From assembly GCA_900766005.1 (NCBI GenBank), contig CAAFTU010000050.1, forward strand, positions 1 to 20,586: a stretch of DNA of 20,586 bases, in the 5' to 3' direction. Below the pieces are notes generated by a model. The model made no database searches and had not been told where the DNA came from. It was given only the letters and a program-made list of their open reading frames with translations. The DNA is from an uncultured Bacteroides sp. (GTDB lineage: Bacteria > Bacteroidota > Bacteroidia > Bacteroidales > Bacteroidaceae). Position 1 is the stretch's first letter. Each line of letters begins with the position of its first letter. The position numbers and the translations under genes were made by a program. Of this stretch, positions 1 to 7,245 are shown piece after piece.

Positions 1-28
1 GCGCTTCCACTCTCTCGGAAAGCGGGTG

Positions 29-60
29 CAAAAGTAGTGCTTTTACACATACCAGCCAAA
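29..60 (-). promoter_or_regulatory. Bacteroides-type promoter reading off the left edge
   Basis: On the minus strand there is a -33 box TTTG (60-57), a 20-bp spacer, and a -7 box TACTTTTG (36-29), which matches the Bacteroides consensus TTTG / TAnnTTTG with ideal spacing. Transcription would begin around position 22 and run leftward out of the window. The first bases of that transcript can form an imperfect hairpin (arms 2-8 and 17-24). The gene it serves lies outside the window and is unknown. Confidence 0.6.
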
Positions 61-309
61 TCTGACGACTGATTTTTGATGACTTTTTTAGCATTCTACT
101 GCTATTTCATTGATTTATAAATAGATTATACAAAAGAAAAAAATACTAAAGAGACAAACGGAGTCAGTTAGGGATATACAATGTATATATTGCGCGCGCA
201 TATAAAGACATATTACAATCACAATAACAAAAAAAACGCTAACGACCAAGCTAAGGAAACCACCCAAAAACTACGTCAACCCATTTTTACTCCGGCTTAC
301 TTCCCCTAT
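61..309. other. Intergenic region, no gene seen
   Basis: This AT-rich stretch lies between the left-edge promoter and the 3' end of the C11 peptidase gene. I see no convincing gene. It holds a 7-bp inverted repeat around one central base (174-188), directly followed by a 14-base alternating pyrimidine-purine tract (191-204). A run of eight A at about 229-236, read as T on the minus strand, follows only a weak 3-4 bp stem, so a terminator for the peptidase gene is possible but poorly supported. Confidence 0.4.
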
Positions 310-1530
310 CTATTTCCATATTATCCGATCCAACCCCACCGCTTTCGACCACTGAAGCGTACGATAGAAACTATTCATTGGAGAATTATATGCTCCCTCA
401 GGAATATAAACCGAAAGCCCATGTGCCTTATCCATTGAAAACAGCCGACGAATCAAGCCTGAGTAATTCTGCGGAGTCGTATTCCAATACACCACAGCAT
501 CATCAAAAACGGTCTTCCACTCTCGATATAACTCATCTTCCTCTCCCAATAACGAAGAGACAAAACCATTCAAGTCATAATTCGCATCGTCATCGCTCCA
601 ATCATACCGCTGTATACCTTCCTTTTGCAAACGCCCCAATTCACCTATAGCCTGCGCATAGACAATACTCGTTTTATCTGCCAGCAAATCCAATACACTA
701 CTCTTCACTGCCGCAATAGACACCCCACTCCTCCAAGGTCCACTACCGCTTATCAAACCGGTATACCAGCAGTTATACTCCTCAAAATAAGCCGAAGCAA
801 TGCGAGACGCACAATCTTTTTCAACAAAAAACTCCGGCACCACCTTGTCATAAGGCGCCCCAGGGCCGGGAATTTCTGTAGGTGAACCTATTAAAAAATC
901 AGCACAATCTCTCAATTCATACGCCACTTCCACAGCTTGCATCAGACAGGAGTCAAACAAAATAAACTTCAGCGGTTCAGGGAACGATAGCAACGCATCA
1001 TGAAAATCGGTAATATCCATCTGGGTTTTCCGATACATCCCAAGAGAGCGGACATACGGCTTTTGACAAGCAGGCAGCCACGAATCACTATGAGATAAGA
1101 ATACAAAACCATAGCTTTTGGCCGGGAAATAATGCACTGTCTGGGAAATGACAGAAGACATAACCCGCTTGTCTAAAGGATTCTGCTCCTCATAGGTAAA
1201 CACAGTGTCCGCCACAACCCTCTCCCCTATCTTTTTAATCGAAATGAGACGAGGAACATCATTATCCATTTCAGAATAAACAATCAAATTGCACTTTGAA
1301 TAATCCACATGCCTCATACCTTTTAGCATGTCCTGAAAGTTCACCCTAAACAAATCCGACAATTCGCTAAAAGAATTTCCACAATCCCCCACAATATATG
1401 CCAATACCGTTCGCTCCACCTGCCCACGAGGCTGCGGTAATACAGGTTCCTCATATTCTTCAGCATGATTACAAGACACCATCAGAAGCAATACTATAAA
1501 CGACATGCACACCATCCGAAGTTTATTCAT
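310..1530 (-). CDS. C11 (clostripain-type) cysteine peptidase, lipoprotein
   Basis: This predicted lipoprotein cysteine peptidase of family C11 (clostripain/fragipain group) has 406 residues. The N-terminus is a hydrophobic signal ending in a lipobox-like LMVSC, with Cys20 as the probable lipidated residue, so the mature protein should sit on the outer face of a membrane. The two catalytic residues of the caspase-like fold are visible: His147 in FLSHSD, and Cys195 in LFDSCLMQ after a hydrophobic strand. Family members cleave after Arg or Lys and are often autoactivated; I cannot locate an activation site. The gene stands alone: a terminator separates it from the gene upstream, and a TATATTTG box lies 24 bp before the start. 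The physiological substrate is unknown. Family assignment is secure; secretion role is inferred. Confidence 0.85.
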   Translation of the reverse strand: MNKLRMVCMSFIVLLLMVSCNHAEEYEEPVLPQPRGQVERTVLAYIVGDCGNSFSELSDLFRVNFQDMLKGMRHVDYSKCNLIVYSEMDNDVPRLISIKKIGERVVADTVFTYEEQNPLDKRVMSSVISQTVHYFPAKSYGFVFLSHSDSWLPACQKPYVRSLGMYRKTQMDITDFHDALLSFPEPLKFILFDSCLMQAVEVAYELRDCADFLIGSPTEIPGPGAPYDKVVPEFFVEKDCASRIASAYFEEYNCWYTGLISGSGPWRSGVSIAAVKSSVLDLLADKTSIVYAQAIGELGRLQKEGIQRYDWSDDDANYDLNGFVSSLLGEEDELYREWKTVFDDAVVYWNTTPQNYSGLIRRLFSMDKAHGLSVYIPEGAYNSPMNSFYRTLQWSKAVGLDRIIWK

Positions 1531-1553
1531 AACAAAATAATTTTAAGAACAGA

Positions 1554-1561
1554 CAAATATA
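1554..1561 (-). promoter_or_regulatory. Possible -7 box for the C11 peptidase gene
   Basis: TATATTTG on the minus strand fits the Bacteroides TAnnTTTG box and ends 24 bp before the peptidase start codon. No good TTTG is found at the usual 19-22 bp upstream, and the site abuts the T-tract of the preceding terminator, so this is a weak prediction. Confidence 0.35.
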
Positions 1562-1596
1562 AAAAAAATAAGAGATGCAACATTGCACCTCTTATT
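1561..1596 (-). terminator. Rho-independent terminator after the small secreted protein gene
   Basis: The arms 1567-1580 and 1583-1596 pair over 14 positions with a single mismatch (1575/1588) around a very short loop. Read on the minus strand, the hairpin is followed by a run of T (positions 1568 down to 1561). It lies 30 bp after the stop of the 132-aa gene and before the start of the C11 peptidase gene. Confidence 0.85.
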
Positions 1597-1626
1597 ATAT
1601 TAACGATTTATTTTAACAAATTAAAT

Positions 1627-2025
1627 TTATTCCGGCTTAACAAAGCGGAATTTATCCGACTCCAAACGCAATAAATTCACACGTTCATTGCGTTTATATT
1701 TATTCAAAATACGAGCAGCTTCTTTACTCAGTTTTTTCTCATTTTCAGAAAAATAAATCATACTGGTGCTGTTTTGTTGCAACTGATTATCCTCCAGATA
1801 ATTCTTCAACTGATAAGAATACATTTCACGATTCACCAGAAAGCCATCTTTATTCAACTGTACACTATCCAAGACCTGAATATCTGTAAAATAAACAACA
1901 GAATCTGTAAACGAAGCTGAGATACCAAAGGCATAAACAGGCTTAAAACGATTTTTCTTTGATGCAAAAACAGAGCATACCGTAAATGCAAGAACAAACA
2001 CAAAAAGTATTTTAACGTATTTCAT
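1627..2025 (-). CDS. Small secreted protein of unknown function
   Basis: I do not recognise this 132-residue protein. It starts with a clear signal peptide: a Lys near the N-terminus, then a hydrophobic core (ILFVFVLAFTVCSVFA), with probable cleavage after the alanine near residue 22. The remainder is polar and short, with two likely beta strands early on (FTDSVVYFTDIQVLDS) and a Lys/Arg-rich C-terminal half, and it has no cysteine after the signal. It probably acts in the periplasm or at the cell surface. The gene is its own unit: a -7 box and a small hairpin lie upstream, and a strong terminator follows. It sits downstream of rpoD, but the predicted rpoD terminator argues against a shared transcript. 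Coding nature is supported by the signal peptide and by the flanking signals. Confidence 0.75.
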   Translation of the reverse strand: MKYVKILFVFVLAFTVCSVFASKKNRFKPVYAFGISASFTDSVVYFTDIQVLDSVQLNKDGFLVNREMYSYQLKNYLEDNQLQQNSTSMIYFSENEKKLSKEAARILNKYKRNERVNLLRLESDKFRFVKPE

Positions 2026-2041
2026 ATTCTAATAATTTTAA

Positions 2042-2059
2042 TTGCTACAAAGGTAGCAA
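2042..2059 (-). promoter_or_regulatory. -7 box inside a perfect small inverted repeat
   Basis: On the minus strand TACCTTTG (2055-2048) fits TAnnTTTG, 22 bp before the start of the 132-aa gene. The same bases lie in a 7-bp perfect inverted repeat (2042-2048 with 2053-2059, four-base loop). A matching -33 TTTG is not evident. The palindrome could bind a regulator or be chance. Confidence 0.4.
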
Positions 2060-2087
2060 AAAAAGAAAGAAATTATCTTCTTTAATA

Positions 2088-2142
2088 AAGAAAAAGTCGC
2101 ACAACCACCATTCCCTATACGAAGAAAAGCGGTATATGCGAC
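2088..2142 (-). terminator. Probable terminator after rpoD
   Basis: Arm 2132-2142 pairs first with 2116-2120 (GTATA/TATAC) and then with 2096-2101 (TGCGAC/GTCGCA), with 2102-2115 looped out between. On the minus strand the last arm is followed by TTTTTCTTT. It lies 35 bp past the rpoD stop. The bulged stem makes it a less certain terminator than the others in this window. Confidence 0.5.
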
Positions 2143-2176
2143 TCAATTTTTTCATTCAGAAACTGATATTCCTCAC

Positions 2177-3037
2177 TTATCCCAAGTAAGATTTGAGCAA
2201 TTTACTACGATTACTTTGTCTAAGTCTTCTAATAGCTTTTTCTTTAATCTGACGAACGCGCTCACGAGTGAGTCCAAACTTATCGCCGATTTCTTCTAAT
2301 GTCATTTCTTGCTGTCCGATACCGAAAAACATCTGAATAATTTCTTTTTCCCTATCGGTTAACGTAGAAAGAGCTCTATCAATTTCCCTCGCAAGAGACT
2401 CATTAACGAGGGAGCGATCTGCCATAGGCGAATCGTCGTTCACCAGCACATCCAACAGGCTGTTATCTTCTCCTTCCACAAAAGGTGCATCTACCGAAAT
2501 ATGACGGCCAGACACTTTCAGTGTATCAGAGATTTTATCCACCGGAATTTCCAGTTCATCAGCCAGTTCTTCGGGAGACGGACGACGTTCATTTTCCTGT
2601 TCAAATTTAGAGAAGGCTTTGCTGATTTTGTTCAGCGAGCCCACCTGATTCAACGGAAGACGAACAATACGTGACTGCTCTGCCAAAGCCTGCAGAATAG
2701 ACTGGCGAATCCACCATACAGCATAACTGATAAACTTAAAACCGCGCGTTTCGTCAAACTTTTCAGCAGCCTTAATCAATCCCAAGTTGCCTTCATTGAT
2801 CAAGTCCGGCAAACTCAAACCCTGATTTTGATACTGCTTAGCTACAGATACGACAAAACGCAAGTTGGCTCGTGTCAGTTTTTCCAATGCTACACGGTCA
2901 CCTTTACGAATGCGCTGAGCGAGTTCTACTTCTTCCTCAACAGTAATCAAGTCTTCACGACCAATTTCTTGCAAATACTTGTCAAGAGAAGCGCTCTCTC
3001 TGTTAGTGATACTTTTGGTAATCTTTAGTTGTCTCAT
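2177..3037 (-). CDS. rpoD: Primary sigma factor RpoD (sigma-70, Bacteroidetes type)
   Basis: This is the housekeeping RNA polymerase sigma factor, 286 residues. It starts almost directly at region 1.2 (SLDKYLQEIG, residues 17-26) and lacks region 1.1 and the long non-conserved insert of the E. coli protein, as is usual for Bacteroidetes. Region 2 spans about 57-114, with the DNA-melting and -10-reading helix at GFKFISYAVWWIRQSI (99-114). Region 3 is about 120-205. Region 4 holds the -35-reading helix-turn-helix at about 245-273 (MTLEEIGDKFGLTRERVRQI). All key elements are intact. The promoters predicted here (TTTG / TAnnTTTG) are the class this sigma recognises. The gene has its own promoter and a probable terminator, so it seems to be monocistronic. 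Confidence 0.97.
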   Translation of the reverse strand: MRQLKITKSITNRESASLDKYLQEIGREDLITVEEEVELAQRIRKGDRVALEKLTRANLRFVVSVAKQYQNQGLSLPDLINEGNLGLIKAAEKFDETRGFKFISYAVWWIRQSILQALAEQSRIVRLPLNQVGSLNKISKAFSKFEQENERRPSPEELADELEIPVDKISDTLKVSGRHISVDAPFVEGEDNSLLDVLVNDDSPMADRSLVNESLAREIDRALSTLTDREKEIIQMFFGIGQQEMTLEEIGDKFGLTRERVRQIKEKAIRRLRQSNRSKLLKSYLG

Positions 3038-3061
3038 TCCTTATAAAACAGATTTGGAGCA

Positions 3062-3095
3062 CAAAGTTACTATAAATAATTTGTTTATAAGCAAA
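3062..3095 (-). promoter_or_regulatory. rpoD promoter
   Basis: On the minus strand there is TTTG (3095-3092), a 22-bp spacer, and TAACTTTG (3069-3062), ending 24 bp before the rpoD start codon. The -7 match is exact; the spacer is slightly longer than the usual 19-21. A perfect 8-bp inverted repeat (3063-3070 with 3101-3108) covers the -7 box and a site just upstream of the -33 box. Confidence 0.6.
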
Positions 3096-3121
3096 ATTAA
3101 GTAACTTTTGCACTCTATTTA

Positions 3122-3168
3122 ATGAAAAAACAAAAAGAGATGCCGATATATCCCTATAGGCATCCACT
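3122..3168 (-). terminator. Terminator after the HtrA/Deg protease gene
   Basis: The arms GATGCC (3139-3144) and GGCATC (3159-3164) pair, with an inner TATA/TATA stem. On the minus strand the hairpin runs into TCTTTTTGTTTTTTC. It lies 56 bp beyond the protease stop and upstream of the rpoD promoter, which isolates rpoD from read-through. Confidence 0.8.
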
Positions 3169-3219
3169 TTCTATTTCATCGACTTATCTTTCAATCAGAC
3201 AATTTGTTTAGCTGGATAC

Positions 3220-4755
3220 TTATTCCTGAGTCAAATCCACTGCAAAATACCCGCGTCTGCCGGAAGGGAACATACCTGTAAGGAAAAGCACTTGATTAGG
3301 CGATTTCACAGCAGCTTTCATTACTTCTTCCAAGTCGCTGACCTTACGCATCGGTTGATCATTAGCTTTCAAGATAATAAAGCCCTTACGGATACCGGCA
3401 TCCGCCATTTTACCATTGGAAACACCTGTAACCTGCAAACCATATCCCAAGTTCAACTCCTTTTTCAAATCGGCAGGCAGTTCTTTGAAGGCAGCCCCCA
3501 GAATATCCATACCGGCTTCCTTCACAATCTTCGTGTTACCCTGCTCATTCTTAAGAGTCACCACCACCGATTTTTCCTTCTTATCACGGATCACTTTGAC
3601 TTTCACCTTATCACCAGGACGATGCTTGGCAATAGCTTCCTGCAAGTCGGCCATATTAGAAACCTTTCTATTATCCAGTCCCACGATCACGTCATCTACT
3701 TGAATGTCTGCACCGGCAACCGAACCACCTTCTACGATTTCAGATACCCAAACACCTTCTACGACATCCAATTCCTTCGCCTTATCAGCCAATGTCTTTC
3801 CGCTGCGATCAATCGGACGCTGGTCATCCATCAGATTGCTTCCAATCGAAGCTCCTCTTACACCCAACACAGCCCGTTGCACGGTACCAAACTGCTTCAA
3901 GTCGGCAATCACTTTAGTCATGATACTGGTAGGAATAGCAAATCCATATCCTGCATAAGCACCTGTAGGAGAAGACAGCACCGAGTTGATACCTACCAAC
4001 TCACCGCTGGCATTCACCAACGCACCACCACTGTTTCCCTGATTGATAGCTGCGTCAGTTTGAATAAACGATTCGATACCATTATTATATACACCCAAAG
4101 AACGCGCTTTGGCACTCACGATACCGGCCGTAACCGTTGAATTCAAATTAAACGGATTACCTACTGCCAATACCCACTCACCCACTTTCAACGCATCCGA
4201 ATCACCTACAGGAATGGTAGGAAGATCATCACCTTCAATCTTCACTAAAGCCAAGTCAGTGCTAGGATCTGTACCAATCACACGCCCTTTGAATTCGCGG
4301 TTGTCATTCAACTTCACACTGATTTCATCCGCTCCGTCAATCACGTGATTATTCGTTACAATATAGCCATCTTTTGAAATGATAACTCCCGAACCGAAGC
4401 CTACACGCGGCTGCGTTTGTACCTGACGCTGCTGTCCTCTACCGTCTCCGAAGAAGAAATCAAAAATGTCAGGAGCCTGCTGAACAGTCTGCGTCTTTGC
4501 CTCTTGAATAGAACGGATATGTACCACCGCATGAAGCGAATTTTCTGCAGCCTGAGTCAAATCGACCGGTTGCGCATTCAGCGCACTGAAACCCGCTAGT
4601 TTGACATTCGGATTTTGCTGGAACATTTCATTAAATGAAGTCTGCGTAGCGGGGCGATTCGATTGAAATAATTTATACGTTGTCAATCCTGCCACTCCAG
4701 AGCTGAGGAGTACAATTGCTCCTACGCCCAATATGTTTCTTGTGGTCTGTTTCAT
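3220..4755 (-). CDS. htrA: HtrA/Deg family periplasmic serine protease with two PDZ domains
   Basis: This envelope quality-control protease (family S1C, DegP/DegQ type) degrades or refolds misfolded exported proteins. Its 511 residues are close to the usual length. An N-terminal hydrophobic segment (about 8-26) is a signal peptide or anchor. The trypsin-like domain carries the full triad: His137 in TNNHVI, Asp167 in STDLALVK, and Ser242 in QGNSGGAL. PDZ1 covers about 295-400 and PDZ2 about 415-495. A Gln- and Phe-rich loop at 90-115 (DFFFGDGRGQQ) corresponds to the LA loop that governs oligomer state in this family. It has its own terminator. I find no clean TTTG/TAnnTTTG promoter upstream, so stress-type control is possible but not shown. 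The exact DegP versus DegQ class cannot be fixed from sequence alone. Confidence 0.95.
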   Translation of the reverse strand: MKQTTRNILGVGAIVLLSSGVAGLTTYKLFQSNRPATQTSFNEMFQQNPNVKLAGFSALNAQPVDLTQAAENSLHAVVHIRSIQEAKTQTVQQAPDIFDFFFGDGRGQQRQVQTQPRVGFGSGVIISKDGYIVTNNHVIDGADEISVKLNDNREFKGRVIGTDPSTDLALVKIEGDDLPTIPVGDSDALKVGEWVLAVGNPFNLNSTVTAGIVSAKARSLGVYNNGIESFIQTDAAINQGNSGGALVNASGELVGINSVLSSPTGAYAGYGFAIPTSIMTKVIADLKQFGTVQRAVLGVRGASIGSNLMDDQRPIDRSGKTLADKAKELDVVEGVWVSEIVEGGSVAGADIQVDDVIVGLDNRKVSNMADLQEAIAKHRPGDKVKVKVIRDKKEKSVVVTLKNEQGNTKIVKEAGMDILGAAFKELPADLKKELNLGYGLQVTGVSNGKMADAGIRKGFIILKANDQPMRKVSDLEEVMKAAVKSPNQVLFLTGMFPSGRRGYFAVDLTQE

Positions 4756-4974
4756 AATTTATAAATCTTTAAAATGTTAATATTCGGTATTGTTTTAACT
4801 TTTACGACGTTAAAATAATAACAAATATCGTTCGGTTATTTCACTTGTCACACTTTTTTGTCCTCTTTTAACAGAGAATAATTAAGGCTTAACAGCGCTT
4901 AACGGCAGCATCTGACATTTTTACATTCATTGTATGTCAGTTGTCATTAACATACTGACATTCATTCAGTAAAA
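4756..4974. other. Intergenic region with competing inverted repeats
   Basis: This stretch separates the epimerase stop from the protease start. No gene is seen. ATGTCAGT (4934-4941) can pair with ACTGACAT (4954-4961, perfect 8 bp, 12-base loop), while its TGTCAG core can pair with CTGACA (4912-4917). The two hairpins exclude each other. A further perfect 7-bp hairpin (4969-4975 with 4980-4986) spans the epimerase stop codon. None is followed by a strong T run on the minus strand, so this is not a classic terminator. Confidence 0.5.
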
Positions 4975-6126
4975 CTACAGTTTTACGACCCCAATTCCGG
5001 GCAAATCATTCAACGTAATCTTCCCCTTCACCACTTCCACACCTTTAAAGCGGTCGTTAGAGATAAGCAAGTTGCCATCCAAATCTGCAAAATCCACCAG
5101 AGGAGAAAACTGCGATGCTGCCGATATGGCACAAGAGGTCTCCGTCATACACCCCACCATCACACGCATTCCCAACGCATGCGCCAAAGTGACCATTTTC
5201 CAAGCTTCACGCATACCGGTACATTTCATCAATTTAATATTAATACCCGTAAAGGCACCCTTCAAACCAGGTACATCCGACAGACGCTGCAAAGACTCGT
5301 CAGCAAATACCGGCAACGGACTCTGCTGCGTCACCCAAGCAATATCATCCAACTGCTCCTTCGGCATAGGCTGCTCAATCATCACAATGCCTTTTTCCTT
5401 CAGCCAATGAATCATATCGAGCGCATACACACGGTCCTTCCATCCCTGATTAGCATCAATAGCAATCGGCAAATCAGTTACCGAACGAATCGTTTCAATC
5501 ATCTCCTTGTCATTGTCTCTTCCCAACTTCACCTTCAATATATTAAAGCGGTCGGCACACTCTTTTGTTTTCATCCGCACCACATCCGGCGTATCGATAC
5601 CAATCGTAAATGTAGTAGAAGGTGTTTTTTCTTTATTCAGCCCCAAAAGTTTATACCACGGAGCCCCCAGCAACTTACCTACCAAATCGTGCAGTGCAAT
5701 ATCCACCGCCGCCTTTGCGGCCGTATCTTTTGGAGATAAACTGTCTACATACGACAAAATATCCTCCAGCTGAAATGGATCATCAAACCGCTCCAAGTCC
5801 ACCATCTTCAAAAAATTCATGACAGATTCCACAGATTCACCCAAATAAGGAGGCATGGAAGCTTCCCCATAACCGGTGATTCCCTCATACTCGATTTCCA
5901 CCTGCACATCGGGCGTAGTACTACGCGAATAAGAAGCTACGGTAAACACATGACGAAGCTTAAGTTCATATGGGAAAAACCTTAGCTTCATCTTTCCTCC
6001 CAGTCCAAGTTTATTAATGTGAAAAGACGACGGAACTGACGAATCTGCCAGTACCTGACTCACAATAGTACCTGTTCCCACAGCAGCTAGCGCAGCCGTC
6101 TTTAAAAAATCCCTTCTATTTTGCAT
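4975..6126 (-). CDS. Exported dipeptide epimerase (L-Ala-D/L-Glu type, enolase superfamily)
   Basis: This enzyme inverts the C-alpha of the second residue in dipeptides such as L-Ala-D-Glu, making cell-wall peptides usable. In its 383 residues the muconate-lactonizing subgroup active site is complete: KxK at Lys198/Lys200, metal ligands Asp224 (AIDANQ), Glu251 (MIEQP) and Asp276 (FADES), and the second base Lys298 (NIKLM). The C-terminal DLDG motif (348-351) is typical of dipeptide epimerases, where it contacts the substrate amino group. The N-terminus is a twin-arginine signal (NRRDFLK, a hydrophobic stretch, VLA near 25-27), so export in folded form is predicted. That is unusual next to the cytoplasmic YcjG and YkfB. 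It follows the NlpC/P60 gene by 36 bp and is probably cotranscribed. The exact substrate range is not deducible. Confidence 0.92.
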   Translation of the reverse strand: MQNRRDFLKTAALAAVGTGTIVSQVLADSSVPSSFHINKLGLGGKMKLRFFPYELKLRHVFTVASYSRSTTPDVQVEIEYEGITGYGEASMPPYLGESVESVMNFLKMVDLERFDDPFQLEDILSYVDSLSPKDTAAKAAVDIALHDLVGKLLGAPWYKLLGLNKEKTPSTTFTIGIDTPDVVRMKTKECADRFNILKVKLGRDNDKEMIETIRSVTDLPIAIDANQGWKDRVYALDMIHWLKEKGIVMIEQPMPKEQLDDIAWVTQQSPLPVFADESLQRLSDVPGLKGAFTGINIKLMKCTGMREAWKMVTLAHALGMRVMVGCMTETSCAISAASQFSPLVDFADLDGNLLISNDRFKGVEVVKGKITLNDLPGIGVVKL

Positions 6127-6162
6127 TTGAATCCTCTATAATCAGTTAATAAAAAAAGAAAA

Positions 6163-7152
6163 TCACTCTTGGGGCAGATAATATCCGTTGCAGTCAGTCG
6201 TATTCATCCCCTCCTCCTTATTTATATAAGGTAAGAACCGCACCGCATAAAGCAATCGTTTCGTGTCGAACTCATCATAATCAGCCTCATCCGGATCAAA
6301 GCTATTGATATGGACATCACCCAAAGAGTGAATAAAACGCTTTTCACCCAAATAAAAGCCCACATGAGACACGTCTTCTTTTTTGTCAGCCGTAGCCCGT
6401 GTACCGAAAAAGACCAAATCTCCCCGCTGAATATTTGAAAAATCAGGAGCAATCTCAATCTTTTCACCCACAGCTGCCTGCTGATGCGCATCCCTCGGGA
6501 TAATGATATCATGCATAAACAGCACCGTACGCACAAAACCGCTGCAATCTACTCCTTTCGAAGAAGTACCAGCCCACAGATAGGGCACCCCCATCAAAGA
6601 AGCGGCTGTCTGCATGATACTTTCCACATCCTTCTTCACCCCCTTACGCCAGTTTTTTTCCGGCATTGCAATAGACTGAGAGACATAAGCCATGCGGCCG
6701 TCGGGATAAGAGACCTTATAAAACAGGCCATCACTTCCTTCCCATTTCAGACGATTGCCAGCCACTACATCCGACACCGGCTGCGAATGCACATCAGGCT
6801 GCTGATAAGTCGACCCATAATGAGCCGTAATTACCACCTTCTCAGCCTGATTCCATTCGTTGATTTTTTCCTTCGACATCGGAGTAATACCCATACGGTG
6901 CACCCATCCGGTGTACTCATCCGGTGTCTGAATCTTAAACCAGCCGTTGTATTGCAGCACCTTCACCGGCATTCCCAGCAAGGCCTGTGTAGTCATCCCC
7001 GAAGTAAACTTACCGGTTCCCCTCATGTTACAAACTGAAACGCGTACCACGCCATAAATAGAATCACTTGCCACAGAAGCCACCTCCTGTGCCATCATGC
7101 CTACTGAAAAAGCAGCAAGCAGACAGGATAAAAAAAGTTTTTTATTCTTCAT
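6163..7152 (-). CDS. NlpC/P60 gamma-D-glutamyl endopeptidase with SH3b domains
   Basis: This secreted cell-wall peptidase (329 residues) is predicted to cut the gamma-D-Glu to diamino acid bond of peptidoglycan peptides. Residues 1-21 form a signal peptide ending in MMAQ. Two bacterial SH3-like domains follow at about 33-90 (ending in the typical GWVH) and about 105-165. The C-terminal NlpC/P60 domain (about 175-310) shows Cys203 (GVDCSGFV), His263 (VSHVGFYL) and His275 (FIHSLG) as the catalytic set, plus Tyr191. Order and size match YkfC of Bacillus. The neighbouring epimerase gene is the partner expected for this chemistry: the peptidase releases L-Ala-D-Glu and the epimerase converts it. 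It has a divergent promoter shared with rnpB. No key residue is missing. Confidence 0.92.
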   Translation of the reverse strand: MKNKKLFLSCLLAAFSVGMMAQEVASVASDSIYGVVRVSVCNMRGTGKFTSGMTTQALLGMPVKVLQYNGWFKIQTPDEYTGWVHRMGITPMSKEKINEWNQAEKVVITAHYGSTYQQPDVHSQPVSDVVAGNRLKWEGSDGLFYKVSYPDGRMAYVSQSIAMPEKNWRKGVKKDVESIMQTAASLMGVPYLWAGTSSKGVDCSGFVRTVLFMHDIIIPRDAHQQAAVGEKIEIAPDFSNIQRGDLVFFGTRATADKKEDVSHVGFYLGEKRFIHSLGDVHINSFDPDEADYDEFDTKRLLYAVRFLPYINKEEGMNTTDCNGYYLPQE

Positions 7153-7172
7153 TTAATTAGTTTTAAGCATAG

Positions 7173-7206
7173 CAAAGATAGAAAATAATTCGATTTTTGG
7201 CACAAA
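7173..7206 (-). promoter_or_regulatory. Promoter of the NlpC-epimerase unit
   Basis: On the minus strand there is TTTG (7206-7203), a 22-bp spacer, and TATCTTTG (7180-7173), ending 20 bp before the NlpC start codon. The -7 box is an exact TAnnTTTG match. Its -33 box lies one base from the -33 box predicted for rnpB on the other strand. Confidence 0.55.
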
Positions 7207-7207
7207 A

Positions 7208-7240
7208 TTTAGCTTAAACAAAATAAATGACGTATTTTTG
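7208..7240 (+). promoter_or_regulatory. rnpB promoter
   Basis: TTTA (7208-7211) serves as a near-consensus -33 box, followed by a 21-bp spacer and TATTTTTG (7233-7240), an exact TAnnTTTG. Initiation about 6 bases downstream agrees with the first base of the P1 helix of RNase P RNA at 7246-7247. Confidence 0.65.
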
Positions 7241-7245
7241 CAGCG

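Noticed and set aside
181..885. Overlapping plus-strand frames of 85-90 codons
   Set aside because: They are mostly antisense to the C11 peptidase and show the low-complexity His/Asn/Thr-rich composition typical of shadow frames.
3292..4140. 282-codon open frame on the plus strand
   Set aside because: It is a shadow of the HtrA protease, whose catalytic triad and PDZ domains are clear on the other strand.
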